A stretch of DNA of 64,000 nt from Actinoplanes sp. TBRC 11911 (GCF_012933445.1 NZ_JABBNC010000002.1:434001-498000); one strand, 5' to 3'; shown: positions 34,515-42,908, counted from the first letter of the stretch. Made by a program: numbers and translations. Notes: generated by a model not told the origin, from the sequence alone.

Positions 34515-36197
34515 GTGGACATGAACGAGAACGAGACCGACCCGCAGCGCGAGGACGCCGCCGTCCCGGGCCCCCGCCCGGAGGCGCAGTCGTCCGAGGA
34601 GCCGCCCGCCCCGGAGGACCCGACCGTCCCGGTGGAGCCGACTACCGCGCCGCCGGCGCAGTCTCAGTCCGGCGCCCCGCAGTGGGCCTCGCCCGCGACC
34701 GGTGAGTGGGCCACTCCCGCCTCCGGTGAGTGGGCCTCTCCCGCGACCGGTGAGTGGGCCGCCCCGGCGGCCGGCGCGCAGATGCCGCCGGCCAGCGCCC
34801 AGCCCGCGACCGGCCCGCAGCCGCCGGCCAGCCCGTGGCAGCAGCAGCCGCAGACGCCGTGGCACCCGGGCTATCCGCAGCCCACCCAGGCTTACCAGCA
34901 GTATCCGCAGGCCACCCCGCAATACCCGCAGTCCGCTTACGCGAACTGGCAGCACGCGGCGCAGCACGCCGCCGGCGGCGGCCAGACCCCACCGCCCCCG
35001 GCCGGCCCGGACGGCACCACCGCCACCTGGCCCAGCAGCGACGCGCAGCCGGTCTGGGCCGCCCCGGTCGGCGCCGCCGTGCAGGCGCCGCCGCGCTCGG
35101 ATCGCCGCCGCAAGGTCTTACTCGGCGCCGCCGCGGCCGTGGTGATCGCGTTAGGCGCGGGGGGTGTCGGTGCCGCGACGGCGATGGCCTTCGACGACAA
35201 CGGTTCGGTTCCCGCGGTGCAGACCGGTAACTCGTCGGTCACCCGCGTGGTGGACCGCTCCTCGCTGGCGCAGATCGCTTCGGCGGTGCAGGACAGCGTC
35301 GTCTCGATCACGACGCAGAACGGTGAGGGCTCCGGCGTGGTGCTCACCGCCGACGGGTTCATCGTGACCAACAATCACGTGGTCGCGACCGCCGAGGGCA
35401 GCACCGTGACGGTCATCTTCGCCGACGGCAAGAAGTCCACCGCCCGGATCGTGGGCACCGACCCGCGGACCGACCTCGCGGTGGTCCAGGTGAACGGCGC
35501 GTCCGGCCTGCAGGCCGCGAAGTTCGGCAGCAGCGCGAAGATGCAGGTGGGCGACACGGTCCTGGCGATCGGCAGCCCGCTCGGCCTGGAGGGCTCGGTC
35601 ACCGCGGGCATCGTCAGCGCGAAGGACCGCACGATCCAGTCGCAGAGCGAGGACGACCAGCAGGGCCAGGATCAGGGCCAGCCCTTCGGCGGTGGCCAGC
35701 AGCAACAGCAGCAGGGCACCTCGACCACGATGTCCGGCCTGCTGCAGACCGACGCCCCGATCAACCCGGGTAACTCCGGTGGCGCGCTCGTCAACACGAA
35801 CGGCGAGGTCATCGGCATCAACTCGGCGATCGCCACCCAGGGCCAGGGCTCCGGCAACATCGGCCTCGGCTTCGCGATCCCCAGTGACAAGGCGCGGCAG
35901 GTCGCCGACGCGCTGATGGCCGGCAAGAAGGTCAGCCACCCGGCGCTCGGGGTCAGCGTCGCCGCCGCGGAGAACGGCGGCGCCCTGGTCAGCAGCGTCA
36001 CGCCGAACAGCGCGGCGTCCAAGGCCGGCCTCCAGCAGGGCGACGTGATCACCAAGGTCGACGGCAAGACGGTGTCCGATTCGGACGATCTGGTCGGCTT
36101 GGTGCAGTCCGGCACGGTCGGGCAGAAGATGACCATCACCTTCACCCGGGACGGCGCCGAGAAGCAGGTGACGGTGACTCTCGCCGAGTCCCAGTAA
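34515..36197 (+). CDS. HtrA/DegP-type membrane serine protease with PDZ domain
   Basis: A 560-residue S1C protease. A long Pro/Gln/Ala-rich cytoplasmic region (about 1-195) with repeated A-T/S-GEWA units at about 60-80 precedes one transmembrane helix (LLGAAAAVVIALGAGGVGAA). The trypsin domain has H in TNNHVV, D in RTDLAVVQV and S in NPGNSGGAL, and a Gln-rich insert lies just before the Ser loop. One PDZ domain (about 470-555) closes the protein. Following a two-component system resembles mprAB-pepD of mycobacteria. GGGG lies 7 bases before GTG 34515; ATG 34521 is an alternative start. Confidence 0.92.
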   Translation: MDMNENETDPQREDAAVPGPRPEAQSSEEPPAPEDPTVPVEPTTAPPAQSQSGAPQWASPATGEWATPASGEWASPATGEWAAPAAGAQMPPASAQPATGPQPPASPWQQQPQTPWHPGYPQPTQAYQQYPQATPQYPQSAYANWQHAAQHAAGGGQTPPPPAGPDGTTATWPSSDAQPVWAAPVGAAVQAPPRSDRRRKVLLGAAAAVVIALGAGGVGAATAMAFDDNGSVPAVQTGNSSVTRVVDRSSLAQIASAVQDSVVSITTQNGEGSGVVLTADGFIVTNNHVVATAEGSTVTVIFADGKKSTARIVGTDPRTDLAVVQVNGASGLQAAKFGSSAKMQVGDTVLAIGSPLGLEGSVTAGIVSAKDRTIQSQSEDDQQGQDQGQPFGGGQQQQQQGTSTTMSGLLQTDAPINPGNSGGALVNTNGEVIGINSAIATQGQGSGNIGLGFAIPSDKARQVADALMAGKKVSHPALGVSVAAAENGGALVSSVTPNSAASKAGLQQGDVITKVDGKTVSDSDDLVGLVQSGTVGQKMTITFTRDGAEKQVTVTLAESQ

Positions 36198-36211
36198 GAC
36201 TTCTCCTCCCG

Positions 36212-36261
36212 GTACGGCGGGTGCGTGGCAAGGGGGTTGCCACTCACCCGCCGTACGCTTT
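36212..36261 (+). terminator. Strong terminator after the HtrA gene
   Basis: A 12-bp outer stem GTACGGCGGGTG / CACCCGCCGTAC and a 7-bp inner stem GTGGCAA / TTGCCAC, separated by one mismatch, close on a G5 loop and are followed by CTTTTT. It separates the protease from the next gene and argues against that gene starting at the upstream open frame from 36225. Confidence 0.88.
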
Positions 36262-36416
36262 TTGTCCATTCGCGCCAGGGGGACTCGCTTTCCCGGCGGC
36301 GGACCGCCTACTCTCCATTTCGCCGCCGGCGGTGGTCGCCCGCGGTGGGCAGCGCCTTCGTGCGGTCCGGCGCGTTGCGGGAGAGGCATCCTCAGTTGAC
36401 GTACGTCGATACCGGG

Positions 36417-39400
36417 ATGAATGTCTGGGAGGCTTTGGCCGGGCGTGCGCCGGCCGAGCCGTCCGGTCCGGTGGACCCCGGGCTGTGGGGTGCGGTCGTC
36501 GATCGGCTCAACCCGGCGCGGGCGCGTCCGGTGCTGCGGGCCGGGATCGAGGCGGTGCGGCTCACCGGCGCGCGCGGCAACGACTACATCATGCTGCGCT
36601 CGCCCGACGACGGTGCCCGCGCCGGCTATCTGCGGCTCACCCCCGAGGAGTGGCAGATCGCGCTGCTGATGGACGGCGGGTTCACGGTGACCCTGCTGGT
36701 GGCCGAGTTCGCCCGCATCGCCGGGCGGCTCGCACCCGACCAGGTGCACCGGGTGGTCGCCGATCTGGCCGGCAACCGGATGCTCGCCGACCTGCCGCGC
36801 GACGCCTTCCGCCCGCTGCGCGAGCCGTACCGCAAACCGCTGCCGCCGCGCCCCGCCCGCGGCTTCGTCGTCCGGGCCGACCGGATCATCACGGCGCTTT
36901 ATCGGGCGGGCGGCGCGGCCTTCTTCAACCGCACGGGCGCCGTGCTGACCGCGGTGCTGGCGGTGCTCGGCCTCGCGTTGTTCACCACGACGTGGTCGCG
37001 CGGCAGTCGATCGCTGTTCCTGGCCGGCGGCGGGTCCTACCTGGCCGGCGCGATCCTGCTGGTCGTGCTGAACGTCGGCGTGCTGGCCGTGTATCACCTG
37101 GCCCGCGCGCTGGCCGTCAAACACGGGCGCCGTGAGGTGCCCGCGGCCGGACTGCTGTTCTCGTTCGGCGTTCCGTCGCTTTTCGTGGACACCAGCGACG
37201 TCTGGATGGCCGGCCGCCGCGCCCGCCTGCTCGTCTCCGCGGCCGGTCCGCTCGGCGCCGTCCTGTTCGCCGGTCTCGCCCAGCTCGTCGGCCTGGCCCT
37301 GCCGTTCCTCGCCGGGCTCACCTTCAAGATTGCTTTCCTCTTCTACCTGAACGCGTTCTTCCGGCTCAGCCCGCTGCTGCCACTCGACGGGCACTATCTG
37401 CTGACCGACTGGCTGGAGATCCCGCAGCTGCGCGCGCGTGCTCTCGCCTGGGTGAGTGGCCGGCTGCGCGGCCGCGGACCCCGGTGGTCGTCGCTCGACC
37501 GCGAGGGCCGCCTCATTTCCCTGTACGGATATCTCACCGTCGCGTGGCTGGCCTTCGCCGTGGCATTGACCGTCCTGGTGTGGTCCGACCGCATCTCCGG
37601 CCTGGCCACGGGTCTGTGGCACGACGGCGTCTTCGGCGCGCTGCTGTTCCTGCTGATCGTGCTGGGCGTCGCCGCCCCCGCGGCCGGTTTCCTGCTCGCC
37701 CGCCTGAGCCGCTGGTGGTCCGGCCGTTCCCGGCGTGATGACGAGTCGCTGCGGCTGGCCGCGCTGCGCTCGTCCGACCTCGGTGGACTTCCCGAGGCCG
37801 CGCTGCGTGACCTGGCCGCCCGGGCGCGCTGGGAGCATCCGCCGACCGGCCGGCAGATCGTGCGCGCCGGTGCCGCTCAGGCCGCCGTCTACGTGGTGGT
37901 CGAGGGCGCGATGGCGGCCCGCCGGCCGGGAGACACGCCCGGCACGATCCGGCACCGCGCCGGCCCGGGCGGGGTGGTCGGGCTCGCCGACGCGCTGACC
38001 GGCCGGGCGGCGCAGCTCGACTGGCACACCTCCGGCACCAGCCTGCTCGCGATTCCGGCGGCGACCGTGGCGACCGTGGTCGGACCGCTGCCCGGCCCGC
38101 CGTTTCCGGACCGGGCCGAGGCGGAAATGCTGTTCGCGGACACGCCCGCGCTCGCCGATCTGTCGGTCGACCAGCGGCTCGCGCTGGTCGCGTCGGCCCA
38201 TCCAGCCGACCTGGAGGCGGGCGCGCCGGTCGTTTTGCACGGTCCCACGCACGCGGTGGTCGTCGAGTCCGGGGTGATCGCCCTGGACGGCGGTGTCGAG
38301 CTGCGGCGCGGCACGCTGGTCGGCCCGGTCGGCGAGGGCCATCCCGGCATGGTCGCGCAAACCCGCACTCCGGTACGCCTGTGGATGCTGCCCGACGCGT
38401 CCGACCTGCCGCCGCTCGTCGGGGCCCGTCCGCCCGGCTCGCCGATGCCGGTGACCTCGAATCGCGCGCTGCGTCCGGGCGCCCCCGGCGGGGGGATGTA
38501 TCCGCCGCTGGCGGTGCCGGCCGAGCCTCCGTTGGAGCCGGCCGACCCGGGCCGGGACGCCGCGTTCGAGAAGCGCCTGTGGTGGGCGACCGCGGCGTTA
38601 CTGATCCTGGCGCTGGTGCTGACCGGCATGTCCTTCCGGGCCGGGCCGGCGTGGGCCGAGATGCCGACCGACCAGGTGCGGCTCAGTGTCGACACCGGAC
38701 GGATCACGGTACTGATCGGTGGTGAGCAGGTGTCGCTGTCCGCCGGCGCCACGCGTTATCTGCGGACGTCGGACCAGGTCGTGGTCGGCGGGGACGCGCT
38801 GGCCCGGCTGACGTTCAAGGGCGGGGCGGTCGCGCGGCTCTGTTCCGGCTCGCGCGTCGAGATCGGCGCGCTGGCCACCGGCGCCGGGCGGCATCAGACG
38901 CCGTCGGGCACGGTCAAGGTGGACGGCGGGCGCCTGGTGGCGGACACGTCCAGCACCAGTGGGGCGTACGAACCGTTGAAGTTGACCGTCTCCCGCGCGA
39001 AGGGTGCGGTGGTCAATTCGGGCCCCGCCGTGTTCGCGGTGGAGCCGGAGACCGCGACGTCGGCGCGCGGGACGGTGACCGCCGTCGGTGCCGCGGTGCC
39101 CCACGGCGGCACGGTGACCGCCGATGGTGAAAAGGTGCCCCACGCCGGCACGGTGACCGCCGGTGGTGCCGCGGTGCCCCACGCCGGCACGGTGAGCTGC
39201 GGAGACGCGGTGCCGGAGTCTTCGCCCGCGCAGGCGGGCATCGAGGCGCCGTTCCCGGCCGATTCGGGCGTGCCGTCGACGGACGTGACAGTCGAGCCGA
39301 GCCTCCCGCCCTCGCCGGATGCCACAGTGGACGCACCGTCGGTGACGCTCGAGCCGACCGCTCCCGGCGACCCCACCTCGACGCGGACCGAGTCGACGGT

Positions 39401-39572
39401 GCGACCGACGCGCACGCCGACGAGGCGGCCGCCGACGTCAAACCCGACGACCCCGCGTCAGCCTCCGGCCACGACGCCGCAGACGACGCCGCCGGACACC
39501 GAGGAGCCCACCACCGAGCCGCCGACGACCGAGCCGACGCCGCCGGAGACCGATGGAGCGCAGGCTCCCTAA
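36417..39572 (+). CDS. PqqD-like / inactive M50 / cNMP-binding / FecR-like fusion membrane protein
   Basis: A 1051-residue protein of unknown function. A PqqD-like winged helix (about 40-130) precedes an M50 zinc-peptidase-like membrane region (about 165-430). There the family's HELGH appears as YHLAR (226-230), so both zinc histidines and the catalytic Glu are lost, while VDTSDVWMAGRRARLLVSAAGP and LLPLDGHYLL (Asp324) remain. Two cyclic-nucleotide-binding-like domains follow (about 458-558 and 578-640), then a transmembrane helix (about 721-740) and a FecR-like domain (about 751-820). A 13-residue repeat (about 886-925) and a Pro/Thr-rich tail end it. The predicted layout places the cNMP domains inside and FecR outside. 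ATG 36417 is chosen because an upstream frame would pass through a terminator. Confidence 0.75.
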   Translation: MNVWEALAGRAPAEPSGPVDPGLWGAVVDRLNPARARPVLRAGIEAVRLTGARGNDYIMLRSPDDGARAGYLRLTPEEWQIALLMDGGFTVTLLVAEFARIAGRLAPDQVHRVVADLAGNRMLADLPRDAFRPLREPYRKPLPPRPARGFVVRADRIITALYRAGGAAFFNRTGAVLTAVLAVLGLALFTTTWSRGSRSLFLAGGGSYLAGAILLVVLNVGVLAVYHLARALAVKHGRREVPAAGLLFSFGVPSLFVDTSDVWMAGRRARLLVSAAGPLGAVLFAGLAQLVGLALPFLAGLTFKIAFLFYLNAFFRLSPLLPLDGHYLLTDWLEIPQLRARALAWVSGRLRGRGPRWSSLDREGRLISLYGYLTVAWLAFAVALTVLVWSDRISGLATGLWHDGVFGALLFLLIVLGVAAPAAGFLLARLSRWWSGRSRRDDESLRLAALRSSDLGGLPEAALRDLAARARWEHPPTGRQIVRAGAAQAAVYVVVEGAMAARRPGDTPGTIRHRAGPGGVVGLADALTGRAAQLDWHTSGTSLLAIPAATVATVVGPLPGPPFPDRAEAEMLFADTPALADLSVDQRLALVASAHPADLEAGAPVVLHGPTHAVVVESGVIALDGGVELRRGTLVGPVGEGHPGMVAQTRTPVRLWMLPDASDLPPLVGARPPGSPMPVTSNRALRPGAPGGGMYPPLAVPAEPPLEPADPGRDAAFEKRLWWATAALLILALVLTGMSFRAGPAWAEMPTDQVRLSVDTGRITVLIGGEQVSLSAGATRYLRTSDQVVVGGDALARLTFKGGAVARLCSGSRVEIGALATGAGRHQTPSGTVKVDGGRLVADTSSTSGAYEPLKLTVSRAKGAVVNSGPAVFAVEPETATSARGTVTAVGAAVPHGGTVTADGEKVPHAGTVTAGGAAVPHAGTVSCGDAVPESSPAQAGIEAPFPADSGVPSTDVTVEPSLPPSPDATVDAPSVTLEPTAPGDPTSTRTESTVRPTRTPTRRPPTSNPTTPRQPPATTPQTTPPDTEEPTTEPPTTEPTPPETDGAQAP

Positions 39573-39598
39573 TTCGCGTCCATCTATTTACATTTACA

Positions 39599-39612
39599 GT
39601 TAACAGTCCTAA
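39599..39612. promoter_or_regulatory. Shared 14-mer upstream of chitinase 1
   Basis: GTTAACAGTCCTAA lies 9 bp before the chitinase start codon. The identical 14-mer occurs before the chitinase at 61195. It is probably a cis element for coordinate control of secreted polysaccharide hydrolases; the binding protein is unknown. Confidence 0.55.
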
Positions 39613-39621
39613 TAATTGGCC

Positions 39622-41040
39622 ATGCGCCGATCGATGATCTTCGCCATGGCTACGGTGCTCGCGGCTGCCGGCACCACCTCCTACCTCGCTACCTCCGCCA
39701 GTGCCGCGGCCGCGTGCGCGCCGGCGTGGAGCGCGAGCGCCGTCTACACGCAGGGCGGCGTCGCCTCGCAGAGCGGCCACAACTACACCGCCAAGTGGTG
39801 GACCCAGAACGAGGCGCCCTCGACACATTCGGGGCAGTGGGATGTCTGGGCCGACGGCGGCACATGCGGCGGCGGCACAAATCCGACAAATCCCCCGACG
39901 GCTCCGCCGACCACGCCGCCTACAACGCCTCCGACCACGCCGCCTACAACGCCTCCGAGCACGCCGCCCACGACGCCACCGACGCCGCCGCCCACCCAGC
40001 CGCCCGTCGGTGGGCTGCCCAAGCACGCGCTGATCGGTTACCTGCACGCCAGCTTCGCTAACGGGTCCGGCTATCTGCGAATGGCCGACGTGCCGGCCAA
40101 CTGGGACATCATCAACCTGGCCTTCGGCGAGCCGACCAGCGCCACGTCGGGTGACATCCGCTTCACCCTGTGCCCCGCCTCGGAATGCGCGGGCGTCGAG
40201 TCCGAGGCCGATTTCATCGCGGCGATCCGGGCGAAACGGGCGGCCGGCAAGAAGGTCCTGCTCTCGATCGGCGGCGCGAACGGGCAGGTGCAGCTCACCA
40301 CCACCGCGGCGCGGGACAAGTTCGTCAGCTCGGTGAGCGCCATCATCGACAGGTACGGCTTGGACGGCATCGACATCGACTTCGAGGGTCACTCGCTGTC
40401 GCTGAACACCGGCGACACCGACTTCAAGAACCCGACCACGCCGGTCATCGTCAACCTGATCGCGGCGATCCGCTCACTCAAGTCGCGGTACGGCGCCGGC
40501 TTCGTGCTGACCATGGCGCCGGAGACGTTCTTCGTCCAGCTCGGCTACCAGTTCTACGGCTCCGGTCCGTGGGGCGGCCAGGATCCGCGGGCCGGCTCGT
40601 ACCTTCCGGTGATCTACGCGCTGCGCAACGACCTCACCGTCCTGCACGTCCAGGACTACAACTCCGGCTCGATCATGGGACTGGACAACCAGTACCACTC
40701 GATGGGCGGCGCCGACTTCCATATCGCGATGACCGACATGCTGCTGGCCGGCTTCCCGGTCGCCGGCAACACCGCGAACCTCTTCCCGGCACTGCGCGAG
40801 GACCAGGTGGCGTTCGGCGCGCCCAGCTCGGTCAGCGCCGGCAACGGCTATGTGGCGCCGGCCGCGGTGCAGCAGGCGGTGAACTGCCTGGTCCGCGCCA
40901 CGAACTGCGGTTCCTACGCGCCGCGCAGCGGCACCAACCCGAATTTCCGCGGCCTGATGACGTGGTCGATCAACTGGGACAAGTTCTACGGCTGGGAGTT
41001 CCAGAACCAGAACGGCGCCTACGTGAAGAACCTCCCCTAG
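39622..41040 (+). CDS. Secreted GH18 chitinase with CBM5/12 chitin-binding module
   Basis: A 472-residue secreted enzyme. Signal peptide (about 1-32, ending SASAAA), CBM5/12 module with ACAPAWSASAVYTQGG and HNYTAKWWTQNEAP (about 33-85), a Thr/Pro linker, then a GH18 barrel. The catalytic motif is YGLDGIDIDFEG (D-x2-D-x-D-x-E intact), with SIGG before it and TWSINWD at the end. It hydrolyses beta-1,4 GlcNAc links. Its stop codon TAG overlaps a 19-bp inverted repeat shared with the truncated LysR gene. ATG 39622 is the start. Confidence 0.95.
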   Translation: MRRSMIFAMATVLAAAGTTSYLATSASAAAACAPAWSASAVYTQGGVASQSGHNYTAKWWTQNEAPSTHSGQWDVWADGGTCGGGTNPTNPPTAPPTTPPTTPPTTPPTTPPSTPPTTPPTPPPTQPPVGGLPKHALIGYLHASFANGSGYLRMADVPANWDIINLAFGEPTSATSGDIRFTLCPASECAGVESEADFIAAIRAKRAAGKKVLLSIGGANGQVQLTTTAARDKFVSSVSAIIDRYGLDGIDIDFEGHSLSLNTGDTDFKNPTTPVIVNLIAAIRSLKSRYGAGFVLTMAPETFFVQLGYQFYGSGPWGGQDPRAGSYLPVIYALRNDLTVLHVQDYNSGSIMGLDNQYHSMGGADFHIAMTDMLLAGFPVAGNTANLFPALREDQVAFGAPSSVSAGNGYVAPAAVQQAVNCLVRATNCGSYAPRSGTNPNFRGLMTWSINWDKFYGWEFQNQNGAYVKNLP

Positions 41041-41055
41041 ACGAGTAAGTCCTAA
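41037..41055 (+). repeat. Left 19-bp terminal inverted repeat
   Basis: CTAGACGAGTAAGTCCTAA, matched exactly in reverse complement at 41694-41712. It begins in the chitinase stop codon. Confidence 0.9.
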
Positions 41056-41083
41056 CCGTGGTGGTAGGCGGCGAGTGATCTGG

Positions 41084-41179
41084 TCCCGGTGTCCCGGTGT
41101 CCCGGTGTCCCGGTGTCCCGGTGTCCCGGTGCTGCGGTGCTGCGGGGCTGCGGGGCTGCGGGGCTGCGGTGCCGCGGTG
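41084..41179. repeat. 8-bp tandem repeat array, 12 units in two families
   Basis: Six copies of TCCCGGTG (41084-41131) run straight into six units of CTGCGGTG/CTGCGGGG/CCGCGGTG (41132-41179), all in 8-bp register. Confidence 0.9.
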
Positions 41180-41250
41180 GTACCAGGGGCTGAGGCGCTG
41201 TGCCGATCCGTTCGCGGTTCGCGGCTCGGGGTCCCGCTATGTGGACACCG

Positions 41251-41447
41251 CGGTCACATCGTGGATTTTTGTGAACCTTGGAGAGTTGCGCCCACATACG
41301 AGCCACAACTCTCCAAGGTTCACATTCGACCGGAAAAAGCTGCCGGGCGAAAGCCGCGTTATAGGACAAAAGTATTCTCTACAATGGACGCGGGTCTCAC
41401 ATTGCGGACGGTCGGTCCATGATGCGGGCGCGGGTCTCAGCAGGCGG
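41251..41447 (+). repeat. Dispersed hairpin element, copy 1
   Basis: About 197 bp that align over their full length, in reverse orientation, with 56926-57121. The core is a 19-bp perfect inverted repeat, TGTGAACCTTGGAGAGTTG, with arms 41270-41288 and 41306-41324 and a 17-base loop. The flanks resemble copy 2 as well (for example CACATTGCGG against CACATCGCGG). Similarity may extend left to about 41236. No ORF is shared. It is of a size and form consistent with a MITE or a structured RNA. Confidence 0.8.
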
Positions 41448-41592
41448 TCACCCGTCTCACGGAATGGAAGCGCCGCGCGGCTGCGCGCCGGGCCCGCCCG
41501 TCCAACGGCCCAGCCGAACCAAGAAATATCCGGAAATATCGGATATGCGAGACGGGTGGCGGGCGCTGGCGGTTGGACGGTGATCAGATCGC

Positions 41593-41684
41593 TGACGCGC
41601 CTGCGGCCATTGACGCGCCTGGCGGCCACTGACGCGCCTGCGGCCATTGACGCGCCTGGCGGCCATTGACGCGCCTGCGGCCAC
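41593..41684. repeat. Alternating 18/19-bp tandem repeat, 5 units
   Basis: Units TGACGCGCCTGCGGCCAT (18 bp) and TGACGCGCCTGGCGGCCAC (19 bp) alternate, differing by one inserted G, to give a 37-bp higher-order period. Confidence 0.88.
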
Positions 41685-41693
41685 TGACTCGGC

Positions 41694-41712
41694 TTAGGAC
41701 TTACTCGTCTAG
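41694..41712 (-). repeat. Right 19-bp terminal inverted repeat
   Basis: The exact reverse complement of 41037-41055. It contains the stop codon (41709-41711) of the truncated LysR gene. Confidence 0.9.
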
Positions 41713-42026
41713 AACGCCTCCACCAGGCCGTTCTTCTGCCCGTCGTGCGGGCAGCGGATGCAGTCGCCCGCGTCGTCGGCGGTGACACGCAACGTGTCGA
41801 CCGCGGCCAGCGCGGCGCGGGCGCTGTCCAGCGTGGCGTGGCCGGCCTGGGTCAGCGCGACGTGGTGGGTGCTGCGGTCGAAGAGCTGCCGGCCGAGGTC
41901 GCGTTCCAGGTCGCGGATCGTCCGGGAGACCGCCGACTGGGCGATTCGTAACCGGTCGGCGGCCCGGGAGAAGCTGCCCTCCTCGGCCACCGCGACGAAG
42001 GTGCTGAGATGCCGCAGGTCGATCAC
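41709..42026 (-). CDS. Truncated LysR-family regulator
   Basis: A 105-residue protein holding the LysR winged helix (LRHLSTFVAVAEEGSFSRAA, SAVSRTIRDLERDLGRQLF and the wing ALTQAG) and the start of the linker helix, then a tail CIRCPHDGQKNGLVEAF that is not LysR-like. Normal LysR regulators have about 300 residues, so the effector-binding domain is missing. The frame stops inside the right 19-bp inverted repeat, suggesting truncation by insertion or rearrangement. Without the effector domain it could not respond to ligand but might still bind DNA. GTG 42026 gives the usual start. It is divergent from the DJ-1/PfpI gene, the likely original target. Confidence 0.7.
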   Translation of the reverse strand: MIDLRHLSTFVAVAEEGSFSRAADRLRIAQSAVSRTIRDLERDLGRQLFDRSTHHVALTQAGHATLDSARAALAAVDTLRVTADDAGDCIRCPHDGQKNGLVEAF

Positions 42027-42122
42027 GTTCGCGAGCGTACGCCGAAGCGGATATCTCCATCCGGCATAACCGGTTCGGTTCCCGGCTCGTACGGTCGAGT
42101 CAGGCTTCGAATGGAGGAACAC

Positions 42123-42797
42123 ATGGCGTCCGTATTAATCGTTTTGTCGTCCGCACGCGTCTGGACCTGGCTCGACGGCACCCAGCACCCGACCGGCTTC
42201 TGGGCCGAGGAGTTCGTCACGCCGTACCGCATGCTGGCGGAGGCCGGCGCGGATATCACCGTGGCCACACCGGGCGGCCGGGTGCCGGTGGCGGACCAGA
42301 AGAGCGTCGACACCGACGAGATCCGCGGCTACCTGGACGGGCTCGCCGGCGTGCTGGAGAAGCCGGCCCGGCTTGAGGACGTGGACCCGGCCGCTTTCGA
42401 CGTGGTGCTGATCCCCGGCGGGCACGGACCGATGCAGGATCTGGCGGTCAACCCGGACATCGCCCGGGTGCTGGAGGCCATGCTGCCCGACCAGACCAAG
42501 ACCGTCGTCGCGCTGTGCCACGGGTTGGCCGCGTTCCTGCCGGCCGGGGCACCGGACGGCAGCTGGTTGTTCCGCGGCCGGCGGATGACGTCGTTCATCG
42601 ACGAGGAGGAGCGGCAGGCCCAGCTGGCCGACCAGGCGCCGTGGCTGCTGGAGACGAGGCTGCGCCAGGCCGGCGCCACGTTCGAGGGCGGGGCGGCCTG
42701 GTCCTCGCACGTCGTGGTCGACGGCAACCTCATCACCGGGCAGAACCCGGCCTCCGCCGAAGCGGTCGGTGAGGCGTTGCTGAAGCGCCTCGCGTGA
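42123..42797 (+). CDS. DJ-1/PfpI family protein (Hsp31-like)
   Basis: A 224-residue member of the DJ-1/PfpI superfamily with GGHGPMQDL and the nucleophile elbow VVALCHGLAAF (Cys). The stretch THPTGFWAEEF-like near the N-terminus (QHPTGFWAEEFVTPY) is typical of Hsp31-type proteins. Members act as glyoxalase III, deglycase-like or chaperone proteins. GGAGG precedes ATG 42123. It is divergent from the truncated LysR gene, which probably once controlled it. Confidence 0.88.
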   Translation: MASVLIVLSSARVWTWLDGTQHPTGFWAEEFVTPYRMLAEAGADITVATPGGRVPVADQKSVDTDEIRGYLDGLAGVLEKPARLEDVDPAAFDVVLIPGGHGPMQDLAVNPDIARVLEAMLPDQTKTVVALCHGLAAFLPAGAPDGSWLFRGRRMTSFIDEEERQAQLADQAPWLLETRLRQAGATFEGGAAWSSHVVVDGNLITGQNPASAEAVGEALLKRLA

Positions 42798-42908
42798 CGC
42801 TTCGTGCAACATCGGACGTGCCCGGCATATCAAGTTTCGTGCTGATCACGCCCTGGTAGGGCATCGCTACCGTCCGGAGTGGACATCCCGCACTGATCGG
42901 GGGCACTC

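Larger units (their letters stand above)
41056..41693. other. Non-coding segment between the inverted repeats
   Basis: A 638-bp stretch with no supportable gene. It contains an array of 8-bp repeats in two sequence families (41084-41179), one copy of the dispersed hairpin element (41251-41447) and an array of 18/19-bp units (41593-41684). Its base composition is visibly less GC-rich in the middle than the surrounding genes. With its bounding inverted repeats it has the form of a small non-autonomous mobile element or its remnant. Confidence 0.6.

Noticed and set aside
35151..38360. Minus-strand open frame of 1069 codons
   Set aside because: It opposes the HtrA and pseudo-M50 genes, lacks a ribosome site and recognisable domains, and is explained by GC-rich codon bias on the other strand.
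41056..41693. Short ORFs between chitinase and LysR
   Set aside because: They run through tandem repeats, have no ribosome sites and are not shared with the second hairpin copy.
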